DNA of 48,954 nucleotides from an uncultured Prevotellaceae bacterium (GTDB lineage Bacteria; Bacteroidota; Bacteroidia; Bacteroidales; Bacteroidaceae). Numbering within the stretch: the first letter of the stretch is position 1; each line of letters opens with the position of its first letter. This document shows, one piece after another, positions 24,883 to 34,300 of the stretch. The DNA is taken from the NCBI GenBank assembly GCA_945831805.1, contig CAMADY010000010.1:1-48954 (forward strand). Direction: 5' to 3'. The notes beneath the pieces were generated by a model that saw nothing but the letters and a program-made list of their open reading frames with translations, did no database searches and had not been told where the DNA came from. The translations under genes and the position numbers were made by a program.

Positions 24883-26163
24883 ATGGAAAGAGATCAGAAG
24901 ATTTTCGATCTTATCGAGAATGAACACCAGCGTCAGCTCAAGGGTATTGAGCTCATCGCATCAGAGAACTTCGTAAGTGAGCAGGTAATGGAGGCAATGG
25001 GCTCTTACTGCACAAACAAGTATGCAGAGGGTTACCCTGGTCACCGTTACTATGGTGGCTGTCAGATTGTTGACCAGATAGAGCAGCTTGCCATCGACCG
25101 TGCTTGTGAGCTCTTCGGTGCAGAGTATGCCAACGTACAGCCACACTCTGGTGCTCAGGCTAATGCTGCTGTGCTCCTCGCTGTACTGAAGCCTGGCGAC
25201 TGCTTTATGGGTCTTAACCTCGACCACGGCGGTCACCTCTCTCACGGTTCACTCGTAAACACTTCAGGTATTCTCTATCGTCCTGTTGGCTACAACCTCA
25301 ACAAGGAGACTGGCCGCGTTGACTACGACGAGATGGAGAAGCTCGCTAAGGAGAACAAGCCAAAGCTTATCATCGGTGGTGGTTCTGCATATAGCCGTGA
25401 GTGGGACTATGCTCGCATGCGTAAGATTGCTGATGAGGTAGGTGCTCTTCTGATGATCGATATGGCACACCCTGCTGGTCTTATAGCTGCAGGTCTGCTC
25501 GATAACCCTGTGAAGTACGCTCATATCGTTACAACAACAACCCATAAGACTCTCCGTGGTCCACGTGGCGGTCTCATCCTCCTCGGTAAGGACTTCGACA
25601 ACCCATGGGGCTACACAACTCCTAAGGGCGTAGTGAAGAAGATGTCACAGCTCCTCAACTCTGCTGTATTCCCTGGTCAGCAGGGCGGTCCTCTTGAGCA
25701 CGTCATTGCTGCTAAGGCTGTTGCATTCGGAGAGGCTCTCAAGCCAGAGTGGAAGCAGTATGCTATGCAGGTCAAGAAGAACGCTGCTGTTCTCGCTGAC
25801 GAGCTCACAAAGCGTGGATTCATGATCGTTTCTGGCGGTACGGACAACCACTCTATGCTCGTTGATCTCCGCACTAAGTACCCTGACCTCACAGGTAAGG
25901 TGGCAGAGAACGCACTTGTTGCTGCTGACATCACCATTAACAAGAACATGGTACCATTCGACACACGCTCGGCATTCCAGACATCAGGCTTCCGCCTCGG
26001 TACTCCTGCTATCACCACACGTGGTGCTAAGGAAGACCTCATGGTGAAGATTGCTGCATGGATTGAGGAGGTTCTCAACGACCCAACAAACGAGGACGTT
26101 ATCGCTAAGGTACGCGGTGAGGTTAACGCAGAGATGAGGAACTATCCTCTCTTCGCGTGGTAA
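24883..26163 (+). CDS. glyA: serine hydroxymethyltransferase
   Basis: GlyA converts serine and tetrahydrofolate to glycine and 5,10-methylene-THF, the main source of one-carbon units; PLP is the cofactor. The 426-residue protein shows [57 protein letters not shown] and the PLP-lysine motif [14 protein letters not shown]. The protein is full length and highly conserved. Codon use looks strongly biased, as expected for an abundant enzyme. It lies between pheS and map in the same direction with short gaps of 35 and 25 bp. Confidence 0.97.
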   Translation: MERDQKIFDLIENEHQRQLKGIELIASENFVSEQVMEAMGSYCTNKYAEGYPGHRYYGGCQIVDQIEQLAIDRACELFGAEYANVQPHSGAQANAAVLLAVLKPGDCFMGLNLDHGGHLSHGSLVNTSGILYRPVGYNLNKETGRVDYDEMEKLAKENKPKLIIGGGSAYSREWDYARMRKIADEVGALLMIDMAHPAGLIAAGLLDNPVKYAHIVTTTTHKTLRGPRGGLILLGKDFDNPWGYTTPKGVVKKMSQLLNSAVFPGQQGGPLEHVIAAKAVAFGEALKPEWKQYAMQVKKNAAVLADELTKRGFMIVSGGTDNHSMLVDLRTKYPDLTGKVAENALVAADITINKNMVPFDTRSAFQTSGFRLGTPAITTRGAKEDLMVKIAAWIEEVLNDPTNEDVIAKVRGEVNAEMRNYPLFAW

Positions 26164-26188
26164 ACCACTAATATTTTAACTTGTTTAA

Positions 26189-27049
26189 ATGGCAAAGAAA
26201 AGACGTTGGCACTGCTTGCCTGGTCAGGAACCTACAGAGATGGATCGCAAGATCATGTTCTGGGAAAGCAAGAACAAGCTCGTGCCTACAAGGGATCTCA
26301 TAAAGACCCCGGAACAGATAGAAGGAATCAGGCGCGCTGGTGTTATCAACACTGGCGTGCTTGATGCTGTTGCTGCGGCTATTCATCCTGGAATGAATAC
26401 GCAGGAGATTGACGATATCTGCATGCAGTACTGCAAGGATCACGATGCCATACCGGCATGCCTCGGATATGAGGGCTACCCAAAGTCTGTATGTACAAGT
26501 ATCAACGAGGTAGTGTGTCACGGCATCCCTAAGGAGGACGATGTGCTCATGCCGGGTGATATCGTCAACGTAGATTTCACTACGATAAAGGATGGCTATT
26601 ACGCAGACGCGTCACGCATGTTTATAATAGGTGGAAAAACAACGCCTGAGAAGGAACAGCTGGTGCGCGTGGCGAAGGAATGCCTGGAGATCGGCATGGA
26701 GGCTGCAAAGCCTTACAGTTTCGTCGGTGACATCGGCCATGCCATAGAGAAGCACTGTAAGAAGTACCACTATGGTGTAGTACGCGACCTCGCAGGACAT
26801 GGCGTAGGACTCAAGTTCCACGAAGACCCTGAGGTTGACCACTTCGGACACAAGGGCGAGGGCATGCTCCTCGTGCCGGGCATGGTATTCACCATAGAAC
26901 CGATGATCAACATGGGTACATGGAAGGTATTCATCGATGCTGACGATGAGTACGGATGGGAGGTTATTACCGAAGACGAACTCCCATCAGCACAATGGGA
27001 GCACACACTCCTCATGACAGACCACGGCGTGGAAATCCTCACCTACTAA
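26189..27049 (+). CDS. map: methionine aminopeptidase, type I
   Basis: Map removes the initiator methionine from nascent proteins. The 286-residue protein keeps all metal ligands: VDFTTIKDGYYADASRMF (two Asp), GHGVGLKFHEDP (His), FTIEPMI (Glu) and QWEHTLLMT (Glu). About 35 extra residues at the N-terminus (MAKKRRWHCLPGQEPTEMDRKI) precede the usual KTPEQIEGIRRAG start. They are basic and short, as seen in other longer bacterial forms that may contact the ribosome. It is followed by two tandem hairpins before tsaD. Confidence 0.95.
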   Translation: MAKKRRWHCLPGQEPTEMDRKIMFWESKNKLVPTRDLIKTPEQIEGIRRAGVINTGVLDAVAAAIHPGMNTQEIDDICMQYCKDHDAIPACLGYEGYPKSVCTSINEVVCHGIPKEDDVLMPGDIVNVDFTTIKDGYYADASRMFIIGGKTTPEKEQLVRVAKECLEIGMEAAKPYSFVGDIGHAIEKHCKKYHYGVVRDLAGHGVGLKFHEDPEVDHFGHKGEGMLLVPGMVFTIEPMINMGTWKVFIDADDEYGWEVITEDELPSAQWEHTLLMTDHGVEILTY

Positions 27050-27072
27050 GCCCTCGTTTACCAAGTGCCCTG

Positions 27073-27143
27073 TTTTATGTAGTGTTTCCACATAAAAAAC
27101 CGTAAACAAGTGGCATTGTTTTATGTGGTGTTTCCACATAAAA
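27073..27143. repeat. two tandem 25-nt hairpins, 46-bp spacing
   Basis: TTTTATGTAGTGTTTCCACATAAAA (27073-27097) and TTTTATGTGGTGTTTCCACATAAAA (27119-27143). Each folds as a 10-bp stem around TGTTT, the second perfectly and the first with one mismatch. The flanking CAAGTG is also repeated. The pair fills the map-tsaD gap and may attenuate transcription or stabilise the message. Confidence 0.85.
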
Positions 27144-27153
27144 ACTCACGAAC

Positions 27154-28263
27154 ATGGAAGAAGAAAAATACATACTCGCTATAGAATCAAGCTGCGACGA
27201 CACTTCGGCCGCAGTGATGAGGGGTCGTGTGCTATTGAGCAACGTCACCGCATCACAGAAGGTACACGAAGCATACGGTGGCGTAGTGCCGGAGCTTGCA
27301 TCACGCGCACACCAGCAGAACATACTGCCTGTCGTTGACCAGGCTATCAAGCAGGCGGGCATCAAGAAGGAACAACTCGCTGCCGTCGCATTTACGCGCG
27401 GTCCGGGCCTGATGGGTTCCCTCCTAGTCGGTGTGAACTTCGCAAAGGGCTTCGCACGCTCGCTTAACATCCCGCTCATTGACGTCAACCATTTGCAGGG
27501 ACACGTCATGGCGCACTTCATACAGGAAGAGGTCGTTGACAATATCTCAGCAAGTGGCTCTACACAAAACAACAACACTGCAAGGCATACCAAAGAAAGC
27601 CTCCCCACGAGGAGGTTGGAGGGGGCTGCTCCCCCACTCCCATTCATCTGTCTGCTCGTCAGTGGCGGCAACTCACAGATTGTCAAGGTCAACGCCTACA
27701 ACGACATGGAAGTGCTTGGACAGACCATCGACGATGCTGCCGGTGAGGCTATCGACAAGTGCTCTAAGGTCATGGGACTCGGCTATCCGGGCGGTCCTAT
27801 CATCGATTGCCTCGCGCGTCAGGGCAACCCTAAAGCATATCAGTTTGCTGAGCCACACATTCCCGGACTCAACTACAGCTTCTCGGGACTCAAGACATCA
27901 TTCCTTTACAACATGCAGAAATGGGTGCAGGAAGATCCTGACTTCATTGAGCATCACAAGGAGGACATCGCAGCAAGCCTCGAATGGACCATTGTCGATA
28001 TCCTGATGAAGAAACTGAAGCTCGCCGTTAAGCAGACAGGCATAAAGCATGTCGCAGTAGCAGGTGGCGTATCGGCAAACAACGGACTACGCAATGCCTT
28101 CCACGACTATGCGAAGCGGTTCGGTTGGACGGTCTATATCCCGAAGTTCTCATACACCACCGACAATGCAGCCATGATAGGATGCGTAGCCTCTTTCAAG
28201 CTGAAGGACAAGGAGTTCTGCTCTATTGAGGCTCCGGCATTCTCGAAGGTGACATTCGAATAG
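27154..28263 (+). CDS. tsaD: tRNA t6A37 threonylcarbamoyltransferase, with in-frame insertion
   Basis: TsaD transfers the threonylcarbamoyl group to A37 of tRNAs reading ANN codons, together with TsaB and TsaE. Hallmarks are IESSCDDTSAAV, the metal-binding NHLQGHVMAH, LLVSGGNSQI, DDAAGEAIDKCSKVMGLGYPGG and VAGGVSANNGLRN. The protein has 369 residues, about 30 more than my recollection of the Bacteroides homologue. The excess lies at about residues 128-163, between the metal-binding helix and the LLVSGG strand. There it reads as Ser/Asn/Thr-rich linker followed by ESLPTRRLEGAAPPLP, coded by GC-rich hairpin DNA. The frame stays open and both flanks are intact, so the enzyme is probably functional. 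Confidence 0.93.
   Translation: MEEEKYILAIESSCDDTSAAVMRGRVLLSNVTASQKVHEAYGGVVPELASRAHQQNILPVVDQAIKQAGIKKEQLAAVAFTRGPGLMGSLLVGVNFAKGFARSLNIPLIDVNHLQGHVMAHFIQEEVVDNISASGSTQNNNTARHTKESLPTRRLEGAAPPLPFICLLVSGGNSQIVKVNAYNDMEVLGQTIDDAAGEAIDKCSKVMGLGYPGGPIIDCLARQGNPKAYQFAEPHIPGLNYSFSGLKTSFLYNMQKWVQEDPDFIEHHKEDIAASLEWTIVDILMKKLKLAVKQTGIKHVAVAGGVSANNGLRNAFHDYAKRFGWTVYIPKFSYTTDNAAMIGCVASFKLKDKEFCSIEAPAFSKVTFE
27590..27645. repeat. GC-rich repeat-like insertion inside tsaD
   Basis: A segment containing CCTCCCCACGAGGAGG and GGGGGCTGCTCCCCC, two adjacent hairpins with strong C/G-rich stems, stands out from the surrounding codons. It resembles the short palindromic intergenic elements I associate with Bacteroidetes genomes (CTCCCC...GGAGGGGGCT type). 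The family assignment is by eye. Confidence 0.5.
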
Positions 28264-28379
28264 ACCCTGCAAAATATCGAGCTGTCGCTCCAATCGAATC
28301 ATCACCCCTTCGAATCATCGACTCTCAAACTATCGAAACATCGAAAATAAAATCATATTAAAAAATAAGAAACAAAACT
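28264..28379. other. spacer with repeated TCGA motifs
   Basis: About 115 bp between tsaD and pncC. TCGAATCATC occurs at 28294 and 28310, and the spacer contains several further ATCGA/TCGAA words. No promoter or terminator was recognised. Confidence 0.5.
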
Positions 28380-28913
28380 ATGGCATTAGAAAACAAAGTT
28401 CTTAGCAAGGAGATCCTCTCTAAACTCTACGAAACAGGCAAGACCATCGCTACCGCCGAGTCATGTACCAGCGGACGCATCGGTGAGAGCATCACCTCAG
28501 TACCTGGCGCCAGTGCATATTACAAAGGTGGCACCATCTGCTATGCTGACGAGATAAAGTCCAAGGTGCTTGGCATCGATGCAGACCTCATAACCGAGAA
28601 GAACGCCGTCAGCGAGGAGGTTGCTCGCGAGATGGTCAAGGGCATCATCAACCTCATGGACGTGGACTATGCTGTCGCTTCAACAGGCTTCGCTGGTCCT
28701 GCTGCTGCCCCTGGAATCCCTGTAGGTACTATCTACATCGCTTGCGGCACAAAGGATGACATCCGCATCATCAAGCTCGAAGGCGACGAGGGGCGTGAGG
28801 AGAACCTCCGCAATGCAACCCACGCAGGCCTTAAGTTATTCCTTGAATTCCTCACTGAGATATACCCAGAACCATCAGACATGGATCAGGTGCCAAAGCC
28901 TGAGGCAAGATAA
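28380..28913 (+). CDS. pncC: CinA C-terminal-type nicotinamide-nucleotide amidohydrolase
   Basis: PncC-type enzymes deamidate nicotinamide mononucleotide to nicotinate mononucleotide in NAD recycling. The 177-residue single-domain protein has ATAESCTSGRIGESITSVPGASAYYKGG (catalytic Ser/Lys region), the AVSEEVAREMV helix and ASTGFAGPAAAPGIPVGTIYIAC. Only the C-terminal domain of CinA is present, which is a common form. It follows tsaD in the same direction and ends at a large bidirectional hairpin facing the GH35 gene. Confidence 0.9.
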   Translation: MALENKVLSKEILSKLYETGKTIATAESCTSGRIGESITSVPGASAYYKGGTICYADEIKSKVLGIDADLITEKNAVSEEVAREMVKGIINLMDVDYAVASTGFAGPAAAPGIPVGTIYIACGTKDDIRIIKLEGDEGREENLRNATHAGLKLFLEFLTEIYPEPSDMDQVPKPEAR

Positions 28914-28925
28914 CCTGTATTCTTA

Positions 28926-29011
28926 GGTAAAAGGTAATAGGAGAATAGTTTTTGTGGTGATATTGTTTCAACCTAAAAAAACTATTCTCCTATTTTCTAT
29001 TTCCTTTTACC
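28926..29011. terminator. bidirectional terminator between convergent pncC and GH35 genes
   Basis: AATAGGAGAATAGTTTTT and AAAAACTATTCTCCTATT form an 18-bp perfect stem, extended outward by GGTAAAAGG/CCTTTTACC. T-rich arms on both strands make it suitable for either direction. It begins 13 bp after the pncC stop and ends 3 bp from the GH35 stop. Confidence 0.8.
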
Positions 29012-29013
29012 TG

Positions 29014-31104
29014 TTACTCCGTATATCGGACGAGCAACTTTACGGAATTCAGTTTCAGAAGGCCTGTTGCTGGAGCATGATCCAGCAGGGCCTTTTGTTG
29101 TTTCTGAAGGTAGATGGGATAATCCTTCATCAGCGGCAGCATTTTCAGCTCTACCCTCTTCATTGTGCCGTCAGCATTGACGAGGTCAGAGAGTCTTACG
29201 AGCATGGCCTTGCCGTTCCAAAAGTTATCCTCCACAAGTATGCCGTCAGCATAAACCCTTGCGCAGTCGGCAGCATAGTCGATGGTGAGGAACAAATTGT
29301 CGATATTGTCTTTTCCGATGGCAGAGAGGTCTAAAGCATAAACCTCCGCAGCTTCAAAGTCCTCGTCCGTTGGCATGGCTGCAACCTTCAGCGTACCAAG
29401 AGCCACCTTGCGTGGAGCACCTGCCTGCTTAGTCTTGTTGGTGCCGATAACGATCGACGGATCCACCGCCCACCATTCCTCCACAACCTTGTCGCCTGCC
29501 TTATAGAGAATGCCGCCATCGTGCTTCGCGTACATTATCTTATCATCAATCTTGAATGCCTTGCGAGCCATCTCGTAAGAGAGTAGCATAAGACTAATGC
29601 CGTTAACCTTAACCGCCTTGTCAGCTTTGAGCATTACCTTCTTGCCGTCAATATAAGCCATTGGTTTCTTGCCTTTTATCGCAATAAAGTAAAGTTTTTC
29701 TCCAATCTTACAATAAGGTTGTGCATCAGCCGTCACCTTATGACCCATAAACGGCATTTCAACAGGTTTAACGTAGGCACTGCCACCCTCGTTCAGTATG
29801 CGCACATAATCGTTATGGAACTCAAAGCATCCACGGCGGGCATAATGCTCCGAGAGTGTATCGACATCCATCTGTGAGAGCTTCTCTCCCCAGTCCTGAA
29901 GGAACTGATGCAGTTGGCGCGTCTGGTTATAGACAACAGGGAACGGCTGTCCCATCTCACCCAGTGGACACTGGAAGTCATACGAAATCAGCGGCATATC
30001 GTTGTAGTTCGTTACAGAAGAGGCCTGTGTCTCTGCCATCGTATGCTTCGGGTTGTATGGGTTCGTACCGCCATGGTACATGTAGTAGCCGGGGAGGTTT
30101 GAGCCGGAACCGAGTTTGCAGATAGCCATCGGCATTGCCTCGTTGCCCGACATGTTTATGCGGCGGTGGTAGGCTGGCATCATGCCGCCACCAAGTTCGC
30201 AGGTGAGGTAAGGATACTGCAGATCCTTCTGCTCCATCAGTGTGCTTTGGTTTGTGCCGAGTGCTTCCGTAGCGATGACGGCAGAGAGACGTGTGTCCTT
30301 GAAGATGAACGCCTTAGGGTAGTCGCCTGGCATATCCTCAAGCTTACGGTCCCAGAAGCCGTCGGCATAGTCACCGTAGAGCGGCAGCATCTTGCCGAAC
30401 TCCTCCTTGCCGTTGAGCTTTGGCCATCCGGTGCGAGTGTAGAACGGAGTGTCGAAACCTATGCTGATAGCCATATTTTTCAGCGTCATGTAGTAATTCC
30501 ATGGTCCTCGGCATTCGTTCTCTATCTGCACGCCGACGACGGGTCCGCCATGCTTCCATAGCATGTCACTCGCCTGTGCGAAGATATTGCTGTAGAGGCG
30601 TTGCGTTTCTGCAATGAAGCCCGGAGCCGTAGAGCGAAGCTTGTAGTTCTTAGGATCCTTGACATGACGTTCCACCACCCATTCCGGGAAGCCGCCCTGA
30701 TAGACCTCGCCATGGCAGAACGGACCGATGCGCAGCACTACCGGCATTCCTTCCTCCTTGCACACCTGAAGGAAGGCATGGAGGTCGTTGTTGCCCGACC
30801 AGTCCCACTGACCCTCAACAGGCTCATGGTGAATCCAGAAACTGTAGGTCGAAAGGATGTTGATGCCGCCAGCCTTCATCTTGCGGATTTCGCGGCGCCA
30901 GTCCTTGCGTGGCACACGCGCATAATGCATCTCGCCCATCACCGGAAGGACGTGCCTGCCACCAACGATGAATCCGCGTGAGTCAACCTCAAAGGATACG
31001 CCTTGAGGATTCGTCTTTGTTCCAAACTGAAAGGTTGCTTGGGCCGTGCCAGACAGAGAGCATATGCCGAATGCAAGTGCCATAAAGTATGTCTTTAGAT
31101 TCAT
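29014..31104 (-). CDS. exported GH35 beta-galactosidase-like enzyme
   Basis: This 696-residue protein has a signal peptide (MNLKTYFMALAFGICSLSGTAQA) and a glycoside hydrolase 35 core: MGEMHYARVPRKDWRREIRKMKAGGINILSTYSFWIHHEP, IGPFCHGEVYQGGFPEW, GVQIENECRG (acid/base Glu, IENE) and YLTCELGGG (probable nucleophile Glu). C-terminal beta-rich domains follow. GH35 members remove terminal beta-galactose from plant or host glycans. The second motif differs from the usual PGPYICAEWNFGG, so the specificity may be unusual. It stands alone on the minus strand between pncC and carB, with its own promoter; no SusC/D pair is present. Confidence 0.88.
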   Translation of the reverse strand: MNLKTYFMALAFGICSLSGTAQATFQFGTKTNPQGVSFEVDSRGFIVGGRHVLPVMGEMHYARVPRKDWRREIRKMKAGGINILSTYSFWIHHEPVEGQWDWSGNNDLHAFLQVCKEEGMPVVLRIGPFCHGEVYQGGFPEWVVERHVKDPKNYKLRSTAPGFIAETQRLYSNIFAQASDMLWKHGGPVVGVQIENECRGPWNYYMTLKNMAISIGFDTPFYTRTGWPKLNGKEEFGKMLPLYGDYADGFWDRKLEDMPGDYPKAFIFKDTRLSAVIATEALGTNQSTLMEQKDLQYPYLTCELGGGMMPAYHRRINMSGNEAMPMAICKLGSGSNLPGYYMYHGGTNPYNPKHTMAETQASSVTNYNDMPLISYDFQCPLGEMGQPFPVVYNQTRQLHQFLQDWGEKLSQMDVDTLSEHYARRGCFEFHNDYVRILNEGGSAYVKPVEMPFMGHKVTADAQPYCKIGEKLYFIAIKGKKPMAYIDGKKVMLKADKAVKVNGISLMLLSYEMARKAFKIDDKIMYAKHDGGILYKAGDKVVEEWWAVDPSIVIGTNKTKQAGAPRKVALGTLKVAAMPTDEDFEAAEVYALDLSAIGKDNIDNLFLTIDYAADCARVYADGILVEDNFWNGKAMLVRLSDLVNADGTMKRVELKMLPLMKDYPIYLQKQQKALLDHAPATGLLKLNSVKLLVRYTE

Positions 31105-31157
31105 GATTTATGATAATGTAGTCTATGGTTTATTGTTCTAGATTAGCTTTTCGCATG

Positions 31158-31189
31158 CAAAGTTACAAAGTTTTATTTGAATATACAAC
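31158..31189 (-). promoter_or_regulatory. promoter of the GH35 gene
   Basis: Minus strand GTTG (31186-31189, one mismatch to TTTG), 20 bp, TAACTTTG (31158-31165), extended by CA. The predicted start is about 45 nt before the ATG at 31104. It is divergent from the carB promoter, 16 bp away. Confidence 0.6.
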
Positions 31190-31205
31190 AATAAATGAAT
31201 AAAGA

Positions 31206-31237
31206 TTTGCATATTCCGAAAAAAATACATACCTTTG
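31206..31237 (+). promoter_or_regulatory. promoter of carB
   Basis: TTTG (31206-31209), 20 bp, TACCTTTG (31230-31237), a perfect Bacteroidetes promoter, extended by CA. The leader is about 60 nt and contains a small AT-only stem, ACATATA/TATATGT (31243-31266). Confidence 0.78.
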
Positions 31238-31303
31238 CAAGCACATATATAAAAGAATGTATATGTTTATGCAAACTTAAACCCTACAATAAAAGAAAAC
31301 ACA

Positions 31304-34300
31304 ATGAAGAAACAACTGAAGAAGGTGCTCGTACTCGGTAGTGGAGCACTGAAAATCGGACAGGCGGGCGAGTTCGACTATTCCGGCTCGCAGGCCCTCA
31401 AGGCATTGCGCGAGGAAGGCATCAAGTCGGTACTTGTCAATCCGAACGTGGCAACCATTCAGACCTCTGACGGTATTGCCGACAAGGTCTATTTCTTGCC
31501 TATCACACCATCGTTCATCACTAAAATTATCAAGAAGGAGCGTCCTGACGGCATCATGCTCGCATGGGGTGGTCAGACAGGTCTTAACGTAGGTACCGCA
31601 CTCTATCAGTCGGGCGTGCTGAAGGAATATGGCGTGGAGGTGCTCGGCACAAGCGTAGAGGCCATCATGAACACCGAAGACCGCGACCTCTTCGTTCAGG
31701 AACTCAACAAGGTTGACCTGAAGGTTCCTGTATCTCAGGCTTGTGAGACGATGGAGGACGCCATAGCTGCGGCACGTAAGATAGGCTATCCTATCATGAT
31801 ACGCTCGGCATACGCACTCGGAGGTCTCGGTTCTGGTGTCTGCCCTGACGAGAAGACCTTCATCGAGATTGCTGAATCGGCATTCACCTTTGCGCCACAG
31901 GTACTCGTAGAGGAGTCGCTCAAGGGCTGGAAGGAGATAGAGTTCGAGGTCATCCGCGACGCCAACGACCACTGCTTCACCGTTGCATCAATGGAGAACT
32001 TCGACCCGCTCGGCATCCACACCGGTGAGTCTATCGTTGTGGCTCCAACCTGTTCGTTAAGCGAAGCACAGGTAAAAATGCTCCAGGAACTTGCCATCAA
32101 GTGTGTGCGCCATCTGAACATCGTTGGCGAGTGTAACATACAGTACGCTTTCAACGCAGAGACCAACGACTACCGTATCATCGAGATCAACGCACGTCTC
32201 TCTCGTTCGTCTGCACTCGCATCAAAGGCAACGGGCTATCCGCTCGCTTTCGTGGCAGCAAAGATTGCCCTCGGCTACACACTCGACCAGATTGGCGAGA
32301 TGGGTACTACCAACTCTGCATACGTAGCACCATCACTCGACTACCTCATCTGTAAGATTCCTCGCTGGGACCTCACCAAGTTCACGGGCGTTAGCCGTAA
32401 GATCGGCTCTTCTATGAAGTCCGTAGGTGAGATAATGTCCATCGGTCGCTCTTTCGAGGAGATGCTCCAGAAGGGTCTCCGCATGATTGGTCAGGGTATG
32501 CACGGCTTTGTGGGCAACGACCACACCAAGTTCGACAACCTCGACGAGGAGCTCGCTAACCCTACCGACCTACGAATCTTCGCCATCGCACAGGCTCTTG
32601 AGGAGGGTTATACCGTAGCCCGTATCGAGGAGCTCACCAAGATTGACCCATGGTTCATCGAGCGCATGAAGAACATCGTCGATTACAAGCATAAGCTGGA
32701 GAGTTACAACACTGTTGAGGAGATTCCTGCCGACGTAATGCGCCAGGCTAAGATCATGGGATTCTCTGACTTCCAGATTGCACGCTTCGTGCTCAAGACA
32801 AAGGAGGGCAACATGGAGAAGGAGAACCTCGCCGTTCGTGCTCAGCGTAAGAAGATGGGCATTCTCCCTGCCGTAAAGCGCATCCCTACCGTAGCTTCTG
32901 AGCATCCTGAGCTCACCAACTACCTCTACATGACATACGCCGTTGAGGGTCACGACATTAACTACTACAACAACGAGAAGTCCGTAATCGTGCTTGGCTC
33001 TGGTGCATACCGCATCGGTTCTTCAGTGGAGTTTGACTGGTGTTCCGTCAATGCCATCAACACCGCTCGCAAGCTGGGTTACAAGTCCATCATGATCAAT
33101 TACAACCCTGAGACCGTTTCCACCGACTACGACATGTGCGACCGCCTCTACTTCGACGAACTGTCGTTCGAGCGTGTACTTGATGTCATAGACCTTGAGT
33201 CGCCACGCGGTGTCATCGTTTCCGTGGGTGGTCAGATACCAAACAACCTCTCTATGAAGCTCCACCGCCAGAGCGTGCCTATCCTCGGTACCACACCGGT
33301 TTCCATCGACCGTGCCGAGAACCGTGGTAAGTTCTCCGCTATGCTCGACAAGCTCGGCATCGACCAGCCACAGTGGAGTGCACTCACGTCGATGGACGAC
33401 GTAAAGCAGTTCGTGGATCGCGTAGGATTCCCTGTTCTCGTGCGTCCATCATACGTACTCTCTGGTGCTGCCATGAACGTATGCTACGACTACGAGGAAC
33501 TGGAGCGCTTCCTCCAGATGGCAAGTGAGGTCAGCAAGGAGTACCCTGTCGTTATCTCGCAGTTTATGACCGAGACAAACGAGATAGAGTTCGATGCAGT
33601 GGCACAGAACGGTGAGGTTGTGGAGTACGGTATCTCCGAGCACGTTGAGTACGCCGGCGTTCACTCAGGTGACGCCACCATGGTGTTCCCTGCACAGAAC
33701 ATCACCTTCGCACAGGCACGTCAGATAAAGAAGATTTCACGCGCTATTGCTAAGGAACTCAACATCTCTGGTCCGTTCAACATACAGTACCTCGCAAAGG
33801 GTAGCGACATCAAGGTTATCGAGTGTAACCTCCGTGCATCACGCTCGTTCCCATTCGTCAGTAAGGTCCTCAAGCGCAACTTCATCGAGACAGCTACGAA
33901 GATCATGCTCGACGCACCATACACACAGCCAGACAAGTCCGTCTTCGACATCGACCGCATGGGTGTCAAGGCATCGCAGTTCTCGTTCGCACGTCTTTCA
34001 AACGCAGACCCTATTCTCGGCGTTGACATGTCTTCAACAGGTGAGGTAGGCTGTATGGGCGACACCTTCGAGGAGGCACTCCTCAACTCAATGATAGCCA
34101 CCGGCTACAAGATGCCTGCCAAGGGCGCAAACATCATGCTCTCTTCAGGAGGCGCAAAGGAGAAGGCATCGCTCCTCGACTCTGCCATAGCACTCGTAAA
34201 GGCTGGCTACAACGTCTTCGCTACCGAAGGCACCGCCAAGTACCTCAATGAGAACGGCGCAAAGGCTACCGTCGTAGGATGGCCAGACGAGAACGGTGCT

